Of a stretch of 64,000 nucleotides of DNA, positions 22,757 to 33,368 are shown one piece after another. The translations under genes were made by a program, and so were the position numbers. Source of the DNA: Talaromyces rugulosus (Eukaryota > Ascomycota > Eurotiomycetes > Eurotiales > Trichocomaceae); contig NC_049561.1 of the NCBI RefSeq assembly GCF_013368755.1, positions 124,001-188,000 on the forward strand. Reading direction: 5' to 3'. The notes beneath the pieces were generated by a model. That model saw only the letters and a list, made by a program, of their open reading frames with translations. It was not told where the DNA came from and made no database searches. Position 1 is the stretch's first letter, and each line of letters begins with the position of its first letter.

Positions 22757-23277
22757 ATAGTTTTTAAGACAGTGTTTGGGTCACCAACAGGTTCTTTATC
22801 TAGACTGCGGTTTGCTTTTAAAGAATGGAACAAGTACTTAGTACTGAGCTTAAATTTTGTCAATGAAATAAATTTATAATACAATATGTGCCAGTGTAAA
22901 TCTATATGGTTACTAGCATGAAATCGACTGGCGATTGGTCACAGCTGAGAACATTCCCATATCTGATCACGATGGCTCTAGACGCCTTGTAAGACTTCAT
23001 CAACTAGGCCCAATCGTCTCATTCAGGTACAAATTCGTTGATTACGGGTCCAGTCAATAGTTGGGACGCAGTGGACTTCCTAGTATCTTCGGCGGGTATA
23101 AAAAGTTCCCTGATACATCAGCATGCCAAAAAAACAATGTCATTGGTGACGAGTACGAAAGTCTGGATTATTTTTATTGCCCTAGCCCAAAATCCAAGTT
23201 TTCTAACACAAACAAACATAGAGACAAATACCACACTGTCACCACCGCTCATCCTGCCCCAAGCTATGCAACGGACA
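22757..23277. other. Intergenic, convergent 3' ends of PKS and transporter
   Basis: About 520 bp with no gene recognised. It should contain both polyadenylation regions. Confidence 0.5.
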
Positions 23278-25047
23278 TTATGCCACCCTCTGTTTCATCT
23301 CATTCTGCCACCTAGGTCCAAATTTCTTCATAGCCCAAACGACAGAAAATGCGCTGATCCAACCAACGATACCGAGGATTGTGAAAAGCCACCCGTCGCC
23401 AATGGCTGCAAGGATGGGCTGTGCGATGACCGCACCAACGCTGCTGAAGATGGTCCGCACAAAAGTACTCACGGCAACGCCACTCGAGCTGCGCTTAGGG
23501 AGGAATTCTGTCAGCCTACAATTTATGTTAGTATATCGCAAGTTCTTGGTTGACGTGAAACACTTACATCGTATTTGCTGTCCCAAAGATGATCATCGTT
23601 CCAAACCCGAAGAAGAAGTTTGCAATCAGTGGGACGATCCAAAAAACACCCTTCTCTGCTGTCCATCCAAACCAAATCACAGCGGCCGGGTAGATCGCAG
23701 CTGCAAGAAGCGCATTCTCCCTCATCCGATCTTCCGGCCGGAGAATGAGTTTCCCAGAGGCATCATATCGACCTGCAGCCCGGGCTTCTCGGTGCATGAT
23801 CGCGTCCGCCCATCTACCCCCGAGGATGCCGGCAACCATGTATCCCAAAGATCCTGGGATGTAGGTCAACCCGACTATAATTTCCGAGAACTTATAAGGC
23901 GGCTTCTCAAAAGTCCATTGAACAGCAATATTAAGGATATAGAGAGTACCAAAAGTAACGCTCGAGAGCCACACAGTGACAAAGACCACAGGGAAGCGGA
24001 GATAACTTAATATCTTCAGCGGATCAATGATACATCGCTTCAAGACAAGCATTACTTTTTTCGCTCTCTGTGCAATTGTTGGCGCAGCAGAACTGTGTAC
24101 GTTGTCTGCAGGTGCCTGTTGCTCGGCCGGGGTGGCTCGTCTTGCAAGAGTCTCGGGAAGGCAGAATGTCAGTACAAGCAGCAAGACTCCTCCATATATA
24201 GTCTGAAACCATTGAGTGCTCCGCCATCCCCAGGCCTGCGACAACACACCACCAATGATAGGTGCCAGCAGAGGGCCCAGCATTGGGCCGAGAATAAAAA
24301 TTCCCATCGCACGACCGCGCTCTTTCGGCTCCCAAATGTCCGCGATAGTCCCTGCACCAATGGCCAAAACAGATGACGCAGCCCCCCCTCCGAGAACTCG
24401 CATTACAACCAGCATAGCCATAGATGTAGACACAGCGGCGATAATGTTCCATATCGTGAACAGCGTGAAAGACACCAAGTAGACAGTCCTGCGGCCTAGC
24501 CCCTCTGACGCGGCAGACCACCAGAGCGGGAATATGGACATGCTCAGCAGATAAAGTGCCACTGTGAGATTGACGACCGTTGGTGACGAGTGGAAGTCTT
24601 GCGAAAGTTGACTAAGTGCAGCTATACATATATATTCATCAGCATGTAACCAACATTAAACGGTCTGAAGCGACGAAACCCACGGAAGAATATGGCACTG
24701 CCTAGAGGCGCGGCGGCACTCGATATGGCAACAACCAGAGTGATGACCCATTTCGTGCTGTTTGCGTAGTTGTATGGCCGTTCAATTTCGGGAATAACAG
24801 TCAGGTTGCCTAGAAGTCCTCTTCGTTTTGATCGCGGGACTACTATTATAGTCTGGGACAGCACTGACGCCGGTTTGGGGTTCGCGTCTGGAGGGGCCTC
24901 TGTTTGGGCCGGACCTGGTGTTTCTCTGGAGCCTGCTGAAGATTCGAACACTTTCTTCGACCGTTCGTTTGAGATAGCTACGGATTCTGGTTGTTCGGCG
25001 CCTTGAACCACCTCTTGGCTGGCCGTTGCCTTTTCATCAATTGCCAT
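23278..25047 (-). CDS. MFS multidrug/metabolite exporter (DHA1 type)
   Basis: Three exons (24684-25047, 23568-24621, 23278-23515) give 551 residues with about 12 membrane helices after a hydrophilic N-terminal tail of roughly 100 residues. Motifs include SAIFFPALSQLSQD in helix 1, SEGLGRRTVYLVSF (motif A), RVLGGGAASSVLAIGAGTI and the antiporter-type GPMLGPLLAPIIGG in helix 5. This is the drug:H+ antiporter family, which in such clusters exports the end product and protects the producer. It is convergent with the PKS and divergent from the dienelactone hydrolase. All three exons join in frame with standard splice sites. Confidence 0.94.
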
Positions 25048-25592
25048 CCTACTGTTTACTGTTTATGCCAGCGGCTGGCATGCAGGTCAACGTAAAATGG
25101 TGAAGGGCACTTGTACCTATGGATCTTCCGACTTACGACATCTTTTGAGGCAGCCTTGCCAGAGGTTAGTGGCTTCTCGGAAGGCCTCCGAATAAGTCGG
25201 GGCCACGCACAAACATGCATCGACATATCCGGAAGGGCTTCCGCGTGAGGTCGGAATCCGCATGGATCGGAGCATTGGAGAGTCACAACGCCGAATCATC
25301 GTTGGTAAGCTTCCCTGAGCTCCATGGTCTTGTCTCGGCGTCGCACATCGTCGGTATGGAAGGGAGGAATGGGGCCGTCGGAGATTGGGGTTCACTGGTC
25401 TTAGCTGACATGCATAACTAACAACTAGTTAGTTATCTATTTTGTCGTATTAATATTCGTATACATTGCCAAAAAAAAAAAAAAAAAAAAGAGAGTTCCA
25501 ACTAGCGCTATTTAGTCCCTACATCCAATAAATAATATTTCTTCCCGAAACGAAACAGTGGCACAAAGGAACAAGAACGAGACGCACACAAG
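25048..25592. promoter_or_regulatory. Divergent promoter, exporter / dienelactone hydrolase
   Basis: 545 bp, with a near-perfect inverted repeat TCGGAAGGCCTCCGA at 25177-25191 and several other TCGG half-sites (25196, 25249, 25275, 25341). This fits control by a Zn2Cys6 regulator. Confidence 0.45.
25471..25490 (+). repeat. Homopolymer A tract (20 bp)
   Basis: Twenty consecutive A bases in the promoter side of the dienelactone hydrolase gene. Its length may be unreliable in the assembly. Confidence 0.9.
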
Positions 25593-26740
25593 ATGACTTG
25601 CGAGGCCTGTAATACCATTGCGCCGGTTATGGCTGTAGGCTACGAGCCGAAGGGAGATTGGGTCGAGGTTGCTGCATTGAAGACTTGTATGACGCCTGGG
25701 TCTCTATTCCATTGGAATCTCTTCTTCTTATTCATGTGATTCTGGCGTAGTGGTGTACTTATGCGAATATAGATATCGCCGGTGATAAGTCTACCGCTAC
25801 GAAGGCTATTGTCGAGGTCTATGATATATTCGGTCCTTCGAATCAGACTCTGCAAGGTGCTGACCTGGTATATATATCTACCCCATTTTCATTTCTTGTG
25901 GAGGAAAGATCGGAAGTCGTAGATTAACAGCACGAGTACTTACTAGTTGGCCGCCGCGCTCAATGCCATCGTTCTAGTGCCAGACCTTCTCAAGGGCGAG
26001 TACGCGCAATATACTTGGTTTGCCAATCCTACGTATGTTGCTCTTTCTCGTTGTCTTTTCTCCACCATCTAGCTTTGAGTTCACAGTCACGCAGGCCCGA
26101 AAACACGGCTTTGAAAAATGCTTTCATGGGTAAGGTGATGATGGCCTTTGGGCCGTACGTCGAGCTGTTAGCTTCAGTAGTGATAGATGCAAAAGCAAAG
26201 TTCGACGGTATTTCTAGCTGGGGAGGCCTGGGGTTATGTTGGGGTGGGAAGGTCACTGTGCTATTATCTGGGCCAGAGTCAGTATATAATACCAGCGCAC
26301 AGGTTCATCCAGGGTAAGTTGGTGACCCCCCAGTTAGGATCTTTTACCCGAGCTGTTTGTTCTTTCTGCAATATATAGACGCTATATTAACTCGTGATAC
26401 ACAGAGCTTTGGCAAAGGCAGATGCGGAGAAGATATCCATCCCACATATCCTTCTAGCTAGCAACGGAGAGGATCCAGAAGTAGTGAAGGAGTATAAAGC
26501 CATTCTAGAAGGAGAGGGGAAGCCTGGTGTTGTACGTGTTTTTCGATTTACATTTTTCTTGAGTTGTTCTGCGTATTTGAAGATGAAACGCGCTAACATT
26601 TCGCAATATAGGTAGAAACATATCCTACAATGCATCACGGATGGATGGGCACTAGAGCAAACTTGAACAATCCAGAGAATCTGAGGGAATATGAGAGGGG
26701 CTATAATCAAGTGGCCGCATACTTTTCGAAGTATCTATGA
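25593..26740 (+). CDS. Dienelactone hydrolase family protein
   Basis: Six exons (25593-25686, 25773-25867, 25947-26032, 26095-26313, 26405-26531, 26612-26740) give 249 residues, standard for the family. It starts MTCEACNTIAPV. The nucleophile motif GLCWGGK carries Cys, the acid is probably the Asp of NGEDPE, and His is in TMHHGWMG, giving the Cys-Asp-His triad of alpha/beta hydrolases that open dienelactones. Such hydrolases are found in several fungal metabolite clusters, where they cleave lactones or C-C bonds. Here it lies between the exporter and a regulator, and it would fit a pathway in which an aromatic ring is opened to a lactone. The substrate is unknown. Confidence 0.93.
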
Positions 26741-27089
26741 AAGATACATATGCACAGACAGTACGGGAGCAGCCAGGCCCATGTCTAATCCATACATAGC
26801 GATTTCCGAGTATAAAGTTGACTTCATCTTTTTCGAACTCGGCCTAGCTGATTTGTGCCTGTGCATATGTCTATTACTAAGGCTATTTTAAACTTCATTT
26901 GTCTCACTACTACGTATGTATGTAAAGTAAAGAGCACTTTTTGCTTCAGCAAGGGTAATTTCCATGGGCCTATCAATTGATGTCTGTGCCCAAAAAAGAT
27001 CCCTTCTATCTCAATGAATGCACAGCTATGAATGCATAACTAACTATTCCTACCAGTTCGCAAACACCCCCCCAAAAGATTGGACCTGC
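26741..27089. other. Intergenic, convergent 3' ends
   Basis: About 350 bp between the hydrolase and the regulator. No gene seen. Confidence 0.5.
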
Positions 27090-29638
27090 TTAAGTATAAA
27101 AGGGTATTTTTGTAAGCCAAGAAAAGTCGTCTGAATCAAACATCAGCTCCAGATTTGAGAGGGACGGAGAGGAAACGTGGTTGTGGTTATTTATTTCAGA
27201 GGTAGAGTTCCCCTTAGGAGGATCACTGAGAGGAGATGGTTGACGACGATTTGGTCTTATTGGACACCAGTATTGAAATGTAGCGGCGGTAAAGGTGTCC
27301 CCAGATGTAACGACATCGGCACTGGTTTCGGTTTGTTGTGCAGCTGCCTGCTTTAGCTTGGAGTAATGTTTGGGTATAATTGATGATAACACGTGTAATG
27401 CAGTAGTCAGTCGGAGGATCGACGAGTTAAAGTTTGTGTACTGTCTAAGAACTGCAATGGCCTTATGAAAGCTATCATAAACTGAATTTTCTGATACTTC
27501 AGCCACGACGGAGGGGCAAAGGCTGGCGGCAATGAGTACTGTCGCAGATGTATACAAGAATATTGTATTACACCACCATGCAGACAGATCCCTCATTTCG
27601 TTTGAACTTATACCTTCATTAATGTATATAGTGTCAATAGCTTCTTGAGCCATCTTCACGCATACGATTGCACATTGAAGGGAGACCCGGTGAGAGAGCA
27701 GGCTTCCAACAGGAAGGGCTTCTCCTTTGTTTTGAAGCTCAGAGGTAATGAAACTTTGAAGCATAGGTCTTAATAACAGTAAGTGGGCGTGAATATGTCT
27801 TGAATTATTATTAGTTTGACTTAGAAAAATCATAATGCAGGGTATTTACAGACGCACCTCTGACGAAGAATTACTGCCCTACGGGCTAGCACACCATTCA
27901 TGCTATTATATGGAGTATGGAGTCCAACTTTGTAATGGCTAGGAATGTTTTGTTCCCACTTCGAAAGCCTCTCCTCGAGCTCGACAATGGAAGTGTTCGT
28001 GTCCGAAGGTGAGATATGTTCAGAATCAGAGCATCCATTTTTAGAGTGTCTTTGAGATTTACTGGAGTGGAGATAGACCAGGATGTCATGTAAGATATCA
28101 TATAACCCTAGACAGCTGATGTAGAAATCAGCAGTACGAGATGGTTGCGTCTGGGTAGTGTGCGATTGAACGTGTCCTAGCTGAATGTTTTCTTCCACCA
28201 TCAGGGGGAGGGGGATAGCGGCGGCTGTCTTTGGATCAATCATACATGATTGATTAAACATCATGGAAATTTCTCTATCCATGAGCACACAACCATGCCA
28301 GACTCTGCGGACCAGATCTCTGGTTCGACTTTCTGGCTCTCGTTGACTTGTTTCGATTACGTGAAGTTGCAAAATCTGCGCTGTGCGTATTGCGAGTCCG
28401 GTAAACATCCAACACGTACGAGGATCACTTATACTCTGGAAATACAGTGCCAAGAGCAGATATGACTGTACCGAACGGATAGAGTATGATTTGATGTCCA
28501 GCAATTCTCGTGCTCTCAAGCAAAAGGTGGCAGCTAAATGCTCATGGTGTGGAACGGCCAGTCTAACTTGTTGGCTGCTGATGGCAAATATACAATTGAG
28601 CAAACATAAAAACGAATTCTTGTCGGGTATGGAGTTTTCTTGGTTGAAGATCTTATTGTAGTCTTCTTCCACTTGTGGTTTGTCCAGAAATGGATATAGA
28701 ACATGGACATCATTCCAGTAGGAATTAAGCAATCTATCGGCGTGGTCGCGGGCAGGCAGGCCATGGTCCAAATTCTTCTGCCCTGAACCATAGCTCGGAG
28801 CTATCGAGGATAGATTCTCGCGACTTCGATCTCGACCACTTGATGCGGGCTGTGGTGCTCCACCAAGCTTCTCTGTGATTGCTTTTTCGAAGTCTTGCAT
28901 AAAGTTTCTAGGAACGGGGCCGTCGAGGAACTCCTGACCGTGGCTGTCATCTATTATCATTTCATGATCGGAATGATTATTAGAGATGAATATCGAATCC
29001 GTGCTCTCTAGAGAGGTGGCTGAGGTTGATGGGTGAAAGTCTGCACTTGTCCCTGGAGTGCTAAACAACGAGGGTCCCATCCAAGGAACGGACGTCTGCC
29101 ATGTGATAGACCTGGGCGAAGTTGAGGATGGGGCTATCTGTCTACCTGTCGTTCGTGGTATGGATTCTTCCGAAACACTATCGCGGCCATTGCTACCTTG
29201 GATTTGGTGGCCTCGACTGTTCTGGCCTTCCAACAGTCTGATCCTATCCTCAAGCTGTCTAATGTACTCTGTGGAAGCATGGGGAATCCGCGAAGAGTCA
29301 GTAGTCCATGTGCAGGCAGTGTCGCTTCTAGATCTTTTCTCGCATGGCCCACACACTATGGGTGGGGGAATTACCGATTAGTACATGCAAATAACTGATT
29401 TACGACAGAAATGCGCGGGGATGAAGTGAGCAGTCATTTGTACGGAGGTAGATGGCCACACTTCAATTGTTTTAGTTTAGGGTGGCAGAGGCTATACCTG
29501 GTTGGTGCCCATCACATTTGACCTGCATGAGTTAGCTGGCGTGTTTGAACCAGCACGGGGCGGGGTGCAAACCTTCCTGCTGCGACAAGGGTCGCATGCG
29601 GTCGTAACCTTCTGCCTCTTAGGCTTGGACGTTTCCAT
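27090..29638 (-). CDS. Zn2Cys6 transcription factor with fungal-specific domain
   Basis: Four exons (29573-29638, 29498-29522, 27858-29355, 27090-27798) give 765 residues. The first two tiny exons and the start of the third encode the zinc cluster: CDPCRSRKVKCDGHQPVC, followed by GPC and a final Cys nine residues on, so six Cys in the C6 arrangement. A short coiled-coil-like segment follows (YIRQLEDRIRLLEGQN). The middle region (LLNSYWNDVHVLYPFLDKP, then a long helical part with RTAQILQLH and RRVWHGCVLMDRE) is the fungal_trans homology domain. It is divergent from the reductase at 29941. It is the second regulator of the cluster and may control either the cluster or uptake of a signal; its targets are unknown. 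Confidence 0.93.
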
Positions 29639-29940
29639 GGCGTGTTACGTATATTGTACGCGATATTGAGCGTGGGAGAGTGGAAGTCGGAAAGATTCCT
29701 GGAGAAGGCTGTCGATGTCTGCTCGATGCGGCGGCGCGGCACAAAGTTGCGCCGCTTGTAGCACGGAGTCTCCGTCGATGTTCAGAACCATCGGAACGCA
29801 TCCGAGGCTCGAGATTCCATGGATGTGTGTGCCTCGTTGGCCATTATATAAATAAGAGGCTGGGTGATGGTTTCGTATGGACATGTAGCTCAACAACCAC
29901 TACTTTCAAAACACAAGAAAAAAGAAAGAAAGCTAAGAAA
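29639..29940. promoter_or_regulatory. Divergent promoter, regulator / NAD(P)-binding reductase
   Basis: About 300 bp with a TCGGAACGCATCCGA inverted repeat near 29792 and a TATATAAATAAG box near 29845. The latter probably serves the plus-strand reductase. Confidence 0.4.
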
Positions 29941-30773
29941 ATGGAGACCGTCTTAGTCGTCGGAGCAACTGGCAATATCGGCATCGCTGCCATCCTCGGA
30001 GCCCTGCGAGCCAAACGCAACGTGCTTGCAATTGTACGGAATCAGGCCTCCGCTGCCAAGTTGTTCCAGAATGTCCCGTCGAAAGACGGCATCACGATCG
30101 TTGAGGCTGATATCGTATCCGAGGAAGGAGTTAAGGGCGTTGTTAATCAGGTCAGGGCTGGGAAGCTGCCTGCCTTCCAACACGTTTACGCTGCTGGTAA
30201 GGACTTCTGGTGCATCGGATCCGTTGTATTTTGCTAACATGTATGTCTACTAGCTGGTGGCGCATATGGCGCGACTCCATTACTGGATCTCAGTACCAGT
30301 GAATTGCGCAGATTCCTAACTCTCAACTTCGAAACGAACTTTAGTAAGCCGCCTTAGAGCATGGCATAATGGAACAAGAACAAAAGCTAAAACATTGTGC
30401 AGTCGCCTACCGTGAAACCATCCCATATCTGCTAGAGCAGAAGGGCTCAACCTCCTTCACCCTCTGTACCGGATCACAGGGCGACATCGGTGCTCGCGCA
30501 GCGCCAGCAATCTCCCAGGGTCCTCTGTTCTCACTATCGAATGTAGCTTGTCGTGACAACGAGAAAACCAGCGTCCGATTCAATGAGGTGTACCTTGGGG
30601 CCCGCGTGGAGATTGATTCAGTGGCTGAGGGAACAGGGGCAATAAAGTCATCGGAATTCGCGGATGTGTATACTGAGCTCCTTTCCCGGCCGGAAATAAA
30701 GAGCTCTCGTATAAGTGTAGCCACAAAGGATGATCTAAAGGATTTGAAGCACAACAAGAAGATCGTATATTAA
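29941..30773 (+). CDS. NAD(P)-binding short-chain oxidoreductase (MdpK-like)
   Basis: Three exons (29941-30196, 30254-30343, 30403-30773) give 238 residues. It begins METVLVVGATGNIGIAAILG, a Rossmann nucleotide-binding motif, followed by NVLAIVRNQASAAKLF, HVYAAAGGAYG and SFTLCTGSQGDIG. It resembles short atypical SDRs of anthraquinone clusters, where the MdpK-type enzyme supplies the reduced hydroquinone form of emodin for the MdpC-type reductase. The canonical YxxxK is not evident, which fits an atypical or NmrA-like SDR. Assignment to the MdpK role is by family resemblance and cluster context. Confidence 0.87.
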
Positions 30774-31718
30774 TTGAACATCCGACGAAGGTACACTGGA
30801 TTTTACATGTTGGAATTCTAGCTGAGCATATACATAACTCTGTCCCTAGACTCTTTATTCTCTTACCTCAAATATTCATTGGCTTAACCCAATACTGTCG
30901 GTTAGGGTTGTATTCATAAATTAAGATCAATATTCTCCGCTATAGTTTAATTTCTATATGATAGTGAGGGTGCGTGGTTTACGCCTGGAAGACCAAAGTA
31001 AAACAATTACCATTAGCGTTACGCCATTTTTTAGTCCAGTGGTAAAGAAGTCCAACACTCAGTTATAGCAGATGCCTAAGTGGGGGCCAGTTATAGATCT
31101 CATAAAGTCCGATCTGAGCGAGTTCTGGCCTAACTCGGAAGCTCTTCCGGGAAGTTCGATGCATATTTGTTCGGGCTCCGAGAAGAATTTAGTGTACGTA
31201 AATCGTATAATCCGTAATCTTGTCTGCCACGAGTTGAGTCCTGCAATCTATGTGTGCATCTGATCCTCCCGATTCTCGGTCTTCGGAGCTGAAACAAAAA
31301 ACCAACACGGACATTGCACGTCAATGAAACAGGTGTTAGTACACAGACGCAGTGATAAGCAAAGTTTCACCGATTTTAATCCGGCAAAAGAGCGGTGACA
31401 GGTCAGAATACAGAGTGATTGCGTCAGCAGGTTGACAAACATGGCCTCAGCCTCGGTGTAGCCGTAGGAAGATAAAGATCTATCTGCGAATAGGAGTAGA
31501 ATGAAGGATAAAACGATAGTATACGCGGGCTTTACTAGCGTATTTGATAGGCCGATGATGGAATCCAGAAACCTATAGGAGCATGTGTCATTATTGCTGT
31601 GTGCACATATATGGCGTGAAAGGGTGTATCGGGGTCTGGTAACGCCTACTGTGATCTTTTGTCCCTCCACCAATTTTTCCCAAAAAAAAGAAATACAAAA
31701 AACGAAAAGCGAAAGAAA
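30774..31718. promoter_or_regulatory. Long upstream region of the thioesterase gene
   Basis: 945 bp with no convincing gene; frames on the minus strand (for example 31248-31673) match nothing I recognise. It contains an AflR-like palindrome at 31171-31181 and a one-off variant TCGGTCTTCGG at 31276-31286, which makes it a likely regulated promoter for the metallo-beta-lactamase gene. Confidence 0.45.
31171..31181. promoter_or_regulatory. AflR-type operator TCG-N5-CGA
   Basis: The bases TCGGGCTCCGA fit TCG-N5-CGA, with one mismatch to the stricter TCGSWNNSCGR. The site is about 540 bp upstream of the thioesterase start. Occupancy is inferred only. Confidence 0.45.
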
Positions 31719-32781
31719 ATGCCATCTGCTCTAGCAAAATTAAATCTGTCAGTATGGTCTGACTACCTGGAAGCCCAAGCTAGCCGCATTCCCGTGCTGC
31801 CAGATGTTGAGCATCTCTCAAACCGTGTAGTGAGGGTCCTCGGAGGCAATCCCAGTATCATGACGCTGCAGGGAACAAACACCTACGTAGTAGGCACAGG
31901 GAGGTCTCGAATTCTTATAGACACCGGCCAGGTAAAAAAAAAACATCGAAACACCTCCCTGGTTACAAACCCTCCATCTGCTGACATTGGGTTTGTAGGG
32001 AGAAGAGTTCTGGATCCAGCACATCAAGGAAGTGCTGGAATCACTGAGTATCAATATCTCTCATGTCCTTCTCACTCACTGGCATAGCGATCATACGGGC
32101 GGTGTTCCCCACTTCATTGAATATCGTCCAGAATACTCGGATCGAATTTACAAGAGCAATCCGGCACGGGATCAAAAGGAGATATACGACGGCCAGGTTT
32201 TCTCAGTCGAGGGTGCAACCGTTCGAGCAGTCTTCACACCCGGCCATTCCCACGATCACATGTGCTTCAAGCTTGATGAGGAGAACGCCTTGTTTACGGG
32301 TGACAATGTGCTTGGCCACGGCCAGTCCGTTTTCGAGGACCTTGGCCTCTTCACCAAATCCCTATCTATCATGGCGGACTTGGGGTGCCAATTAGGATAC
32401 CCTGGTCATGGCGATATAATCCGCAATTTGCCACGCAAAATGCAGGAGATAGTCAAGCAGAGAGAGTATCACGAACGCCAGATCTGTGAGACGCTAACGA
32501 TGTCAAAGTCTAAGGCCACTCTGGGCGCATCCAAAAGCAAGGGTAGCCTATCAATACCAGGTATAGCCAGAGAGCTTTATGGTGCCGTCAAACCAGAAGT
32601 ATATAAGCTGGCTATTGAGCCCTCGCTTACAGGGACCTTGGGAAAATTGGCCGAGGATCGAAAGGTCGCGTTTGAGGTAGTTAACGGAGAGAAACAGTGG
32701 TTTATTCGCGAACGATATGCGAGACAGGTTGCAAATAAGTTTCTTAAACAAAGCTCCTTTGACACGGCAGCAACATCTTGA
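31719..32781 (+). CDS. Metallo-beta-lactamase-type thioesterase (atrochrysone carboxyl ACP thioesterase, MdpF-like)
   Basis: Two exons (31719-31931, 31999-32781) give 331 residues. The zinc-binding motif [10 protein letters not shown] lies at about residues 97-106, with further ligands in [21 protein letters not shown] and GYPGHG. The length and the N-terminal [19 protein letters not shown] match the MdpF/GedB/ACTE group, which hydrolyses the octaketide from the ACP of thioesterase-less PKSs to give atrochrysone carboxylic acid. Its presence, together with the PKS lacking a TE domain, is the strongest evidence for the pathway type. It is separated from the PKS by 9 kb, whereas in many related clusters the two are adjacent. 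Confidence 0.95.
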
Positions 32782-33368
32782 ATTTGATAAATAACTAGAG
32801 CGATAGATGATCAAGTAGGACATTCATAGATCATTAAAACCCGCATGACATCCGATTTACATTTGCTCTATTTTAAAATATAATGTATGTACAATAAAGT
32901 ACATACTATAGGACACAATACTCGTAAACACCATCCCACGCCCAAAGGAAATGCCTATACGGAAACTATTCCACAGTTCCAAGAGCAACTACGTATCCAC
33001 TAACGAATGTAACAGAATCATTGGCGAAAGTGTAGAACATAATGTTGCTGTAAGAACACATGTGAGAGTGAGAGATCCAAATTCGGAATTCTACCCCCGC
33101 CCCCTTCTCTCTTTCTTCTCTATATCCCAGCGTCAAAGATGCTAGTTCTCTTCTCCCTATCTTTCGAAGACATGGCAATTAATTTAGCATACCGTGATAA
33201 AAAGAGCTGTCGATTCATATAAACCAACTTACCAAAGTTCTTGTCTTCTACACTTGTGGCGTGGTCAAACTGACTCGAACACCGCGTGATAATCAAGATA
33301 AACCCAAGTTTACAACTCACTTTTAGCACGGTGCCGATAGGATCTCAAAAGGACGAGATTATTTCTAT
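32782..33368. other. Intergenic, convergent 3' ends
   Basis: About 590 bp between the thioesterase and the AflR-like gene. No gene seen. Confidence 0.5.

Noticed and set aside
31248..31673. 141-codon minus-strand frame upstream of the thioesterase gene
   Set aside because: Considered as a possible missing anthrone oxidase, but it lacks the membrane and motif pattern of DUF1772 and resembles no family.
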